This document shows, piece by piece, positions 61,700-64,000 of a stretch of 64,000 nucleotides of DNA; the stretch's first letter is position 1; the number at the start of each line of letters is the position of its first letter. Origin of the DNA: an uncultured Psychroserpens sp. (lineage in GTDB: Bacteria > Bacteroidota > Bacteroidia > Flavobacteriales > Flavobacteriaceae); assembly GCA_947488655.1 (NCBI GenBank), contig CANKZZ010000001.1, positions 372,001 to 436,000 on the forward strand, written 5' to 3'. A program made the position numbers and the translations under genes. The notes below the pieces were generated by a model. The model searched no databases and was not told where the DNA came from. It saw only the letters and a program-made list of their open reading frames with translations.

Positions 61700-63250
61700 T
61701 TAGTTGGTTTTTTTAAGATTAAGGTCATGAAAATCGAAACTAAAATCTGTTATTGGTGCTATATAACTCATAGTTGCTCCAGTTGCGTTTCCTGTTTCGT
61801 CAAATGTAAAATGAACATAAACGTCGGCATCATAACTTCTATTATTCCATTTTGCAATAAAAGTTGTTGAATTATATGGTAATAACTCACCTTGTAAGTT
61901 TGAAGAGCGCTCACATATTATAGTATAGTTTTTACCGTTATGTGTTATTTTAATATTGCCAAACCAATCATCTGTATAGGTTCCGGTAATTTGAGATGGC
62001 TTGGGGATGTTTTTATCACTCTTGGCTAATTCAACCTTATTATAGACAGCTTTTTTAATACTGTCATTGTATGTAATAAATTTTGCGTTTCTTTCTCCGT
62101 ATTGTTGCAACCAATTACGGTCTTCATAGCCCAAATAACTATCTTTTATAGTGTTTGTAATGGTATTAAATGCAGAGCCCACCATTTGATTAGTAAGTAC
62201 TACTATAGCCAAATCTAAATCTGGGATTATTGTAAATTGTGTTACTGTACCAAGTAATCCACCTGTATGATAGACTTGTTTATATCCACCTTTAACATCG
62301 GTTACAAACCAACCTAAACCGTAGCCTCTAAAATTAGAATTGTAACTATCATTTTTTGTCACTTTTAAAGGTGTTTGTAGCTGCCAGAGTTCATGAAATT
62401 GCGTTTCGCTTAATAATCGTTTTCCGTTTTTTGTAACAGCGTCATTCATTAAAAACTCTGCCCAAGTCAACATATCTGTAACGTTACTTACAATGCCACC
62501 AGCTGGATTTGCAGTTGTACTCCAATCATGCGGAATTTGAACCAACTCACCATCTGCTTTTGTGTGAGCATCAATAATATTTGACTTATCAGTTACACGA
62601 TTATAAGAGGCTTTACTATTACTCATACCAACAGGTTTTAAGATTTTAGTCTCGATGAATTCTTCCCAGGACAATCCGCTAACACGTTTTAAAACTTCAC
62701 CTGCAATAATAAACATGTTATTATTATATGAGAATTTACTTCTAAAAGAACTTTCAGGCTCTAAGTACTTTACATTAGAAATTACATCATTAACATCAAA
62801 GTCATTACCTTCAGGAAAAAACATTAAATCTCCAGCACCTAAACCCATACCACTGCGATGTGTTACCAAGTCTCTCACAGTAAATTCTTGAGTTACCCAA
62901 GGATCATGTAATTGAAATTCTGGGATATGTTTTCGCACCTTATCATCCCAATTAAGTTTGCCTTCGTCTATTAGCATCGCTAAAGCAAAACATGTAAAAC
63001 CTTTACTATTTGAAGCGACACCAACTAAGGTGTTTTCATTCATTTCTTTTTTATTGGTAAGCGAGCGCACACCATGACCTTTAGAATAAATTACATTTCC
63101 ATCTTTAATAATACCAACAGAGATGCCAGGTACATCAAAAGTTGATAACGTTTCTTTTATGAGATTATCTAATTGGTTTTCTGCAATTTGTGCATGAAAC
63201 GTAAAGCTTGAAATACATAATAAAATAGCAAGATATCTTTTTAATAACAT
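61700..63250 (-). CDS. Serine hydrolase (beta-lactamase/DD-peptidase fold) with C-terminal DUF3471-like domain
   Basis: 516 residues. Signal peptide (1-20, FTFHA). The class C beta-lactamase/penicillin-binding fold has all three motifs: S80-N-S-K83, a YNN triad in KFSYNNNMF, and HTGG in VYHTGGLLG. The final about 120 residues form a lipocalin-like DUF3471-type domain (ITGTYTDDWFGNIKI). Relatives are D-aminopeptidases, esterases or cell-wall peptidases; true beta-lactamase activity is not expected. Secreted to the periplasm. Directly coupled to brnQ, which suggests a peptidase whose products are imported. Confidence 0.88.
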   Translation of the reverse strand: MLLKRYLAILLCISSFTFHAQIAENQLDNLIKETLSTFDVPGISVGIIKDGNVIYSKGHGVRSLTNKKEMNENTLVGVASNSKGFTCFALAMLIDEGKLNWDDKVRKHIPEFQLHDPWVTQEFTVRDLVTHRSGMGLGAGDLMFFPEGNDFDVNDVISNVKYLEPESSFRSKFSYNNNMFIIAGEVLKRVSGLSWEEFIETKILKPVGMSNSKASYNRVTDKSNIIDAHTKADGELVQIPHDWSTTANPAGGIVSNVTDMLTWAEFLMNDAVTKNGKRLLSETQFHELWQLQTPLKVTKNDSYNSNFRGYGLGWFVTDVKGGYKQVYHTGGLLGTVTQFTIIPDLDLAIVVLTNQMVGSAFNTITNTIKDSYLGYEDRNWLQQYGERNAKFITYNDSIKKAVYNKVELAKSDKNIPKPSQITGTYTDDWFGNIKITHNGKNYTIICERSSNLQGELLPYNSTTFIAKWNNRSYDADVYVHFTFDETGNATGATMSYIAPITDFSFDFHDLNLKKTN

Positions 63251-63276
63251 TGAGTATTTTTTACCAGATTAATATT

Positions 63277-63325
63277 CAAATATAGTAAATACTTACATTC
63301 AAAATCTTTTCAAATCTTATCTTTG
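63277..63325. promoter_or_regulatory. Divergent -7 elements between serine hydrolase and alpha/beta hydrolase genes
   Basis: Minus-strand TATATTTG (63284-63277) for the serine hydrolase and plus-strand TATCTTTG (63318-63325) for the alpha/beta hydrolase; both fit TAnnTTTG. The plus-strand box ends only six bases before the ATG at 63332, so that mRNA is nearly leaderless. Confidence 0.5.
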
Positions 63326-63331
63326 CAAACT

Positions 63332-64000
63332 ATGATTTTACAACATAAAAAAAGTCCTGTGTATTACGAAGACGAAGGTGGCGGTAACGCTGTAGTTTTA
63401 TTACATGGGTTTTTAGAAAACTCTACAATGTGGTATGGTCTTAAGCCAATGTTGCTTCAAAATCATAGAGTTATTTGTATTGATTTGCTAGGACACGGTC
63501 AAACAGAGTGTTTAGGTTACAGTCATACTATGAGTGACATGGCAGATGCAGTGCTCGCAGTATTAGATCATTTGCAGCTTAAAACATATATTTTAATTGG
63601 TCACTCAATGGGTGGATATGTATCATTGGCATTAGCCGAAAAAAGACCAAAATCTGTACTGGGATTATGCTTAATGAATTCTACTTATCATGCCGACGAT
63701 GACGAATTAAGGAATTTAAGAAAAAGGGCAAATAGGATGGTACTCACCAATTTTGAAAATATGGTAAGAATGTCATTTACAAATTTATTTTCTTCGGAAA
63801 GCAGACTAAAACACAAATTAGAAATAGAGAAAATGCTAAGTCAAGCCTTAGAAACCTCTCCTCAAGGGTATATTGCTGGTCAAGAAGGAATGCTGTTAAG
63901 GGAAGATAAGTTTGATTTTTACAAAAAACTAGAGGCAGAAAAATTAATTATAATTGGTAAAAAAGATCCAGTAATAAAAGGAAAAGCAATACTTAACGAA
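63332..64000 (+). CDS. Alpha/beta fold hydrolase (MenH/esterase-like), 3' end outside window
   Basis: 223 residues are visible and the frame is still open at the window edge. Begins MILQHKKSPVYYEDEG; oxyanion motif VLLHGFLENSTMW, nucleophile elbow LIGHSMGGYV and a late strand LIIIGKKDPVI that should hold the catalytic Asp; the His is beyond the end. The fold matches the broad MenH/BioH/proline iminopeptidase group. No signal peptide. Substrate unknown. ORF not closed, so total length is unknown (about 250-260 residues expected). Confidence 0.85.
   Translation, partial: MILQHKKSPVYYEDEGGGNAVVLLHGFLENSTMWYGLKPMLLQNHRVICIDLLGHGQTECLGYSHTMSDMADAVLAVLDHLQLKTYILIGHSMGGYVSLALAEKRPKSVLGLCLMNSTYHADDDELRNLRKRANRMVLTNFENMVRMSFTNLFSSESRLKHKLEIEKMLSQALETSPQGYIAGQEGMLLREDKFDFYKKLEAEKLIIIGKKDPVIKGKAILNE

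Noticed and set aside
61700-63250. Class C beta-lactamase resistance gene.
   Set aside because: It has the SxxK/YxN/HTG motifs but also a long C-terminal domain and an amino-acid transporter partner; this suits peptidase or esterase relatives better than AmpC.

Overview
The window is AT-rich chromosomal DNA from a member of the Bacteroidota, most likely a marine Flavobacteriaceae (relatives of Olleya, Lacinutrix, Psychroserpens or Winogradskyella fit, but I cannot name the genus by eye). The support is: promoters of the Bacteroidota type (TTTG, about 20 bases, TAnnTTTG) upstream of rplU, ompA and sdhC; no clear Shine-Dalgarno sequences; a type IX secretion C-terminal domain on one protease; an OmpA protein with thrombospondin type 3 calcium repeats; an IPExxxVDY protein next to pyruvate kinase; a long PurF; and a five-helix single-subunit SdhC. 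I saw no rRNA, tRNA, CRISPR array, insertion sequence, prophage or integrase. It is a gene-dense core region with short, mostly divergent or convergent operons.

Layout. 1-10.4 kb: thiol/redox genes (flavin disulfide reductase end, AhpD-like and OsmC-like pair), a family-4-like uracil-DNA glycosylase, recJ with an MFS exporter, lpxH-queD, a 2OG-Fe(II) oxygenase, an unlisted 32-residue membrane peptide, MATE and GNAT genes, a tandem UspA protein. 10.5-22.5 kb: a hybrid 7TMR-DISM histidine kinase, an alpha/beta hydrolase, then addB-like, ompA, kbl and addA-like on the minus strand (the two halves of the AddAB helicase-nuclease separated by two unrelated genes). 22.6-29 kb: sodA, a 535-base gene-poor gap with two copies of a hairpin element that may be a small RNA, then purF, a PfkB kinase, a viroplasmin-type RNase H, a cyclase-family hydrolase and purN. 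29-33.4 kb: acpP-fabF-rnc and the IPExxxVDY gene coupled to pyk. 33.6-38.6 kb: the glyoxylate shunt (aceB, aceA) divergent from a RamB/ScfR-like regulator, with a strong palindromic operator between them. 38.6-43 kb: dinB, DUF2238, CYTH and YciI-lipoprotein genes, a cysteine-repeat HMA lipoprotein and an EamA transporter. 43-53 kb: a catalytic/non-catalytic M16 protease pair, rplU-rpmA with a leader hairpin and an L21 carrying an extra helix-hairpin-helix domain, a membrane-anchored MutS-like ATPase, and sdhCAB. 53-64 kb: a lipoprotein and a BNR/VPS10-like beta-propeller protein, a T9SS metalloprotease, aminopeptidase P, a penicillin-binding-like serine hydrolase coupled to brnQ, and the start of a second alpha/beta hydrolase.

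How it works together: the glyoxylate shunt, SDH and pyruvate kinase form a central-carbon set in which aceB/aceA are probably controlled by the adjacent regulator; AddAB, RecJ, Pol IV, UDG and RNase H give a DNA repair theme; sodA, OsmC and AhpD-like proteins a peroxide/superoxide theme; the secreted proteases, propeller protein and BrnQ a peptide-utilisation theme.

The signals I rate highest in the hunt are (i) the octamer CTTCGGAA, found at least 23 times on either strand in 64 kb, usually after a T-tract and also in intergenic DNA, about 20 times more than base composition predicts; (ii) the duplicated hairpin element with a -7-like box and terminator at 23.4-23.7 kb; (iii) the multi-half-site operator at 37.0 kb; and (iv) the three-fold CX3C repeat tail of the HMA lipoprotein.
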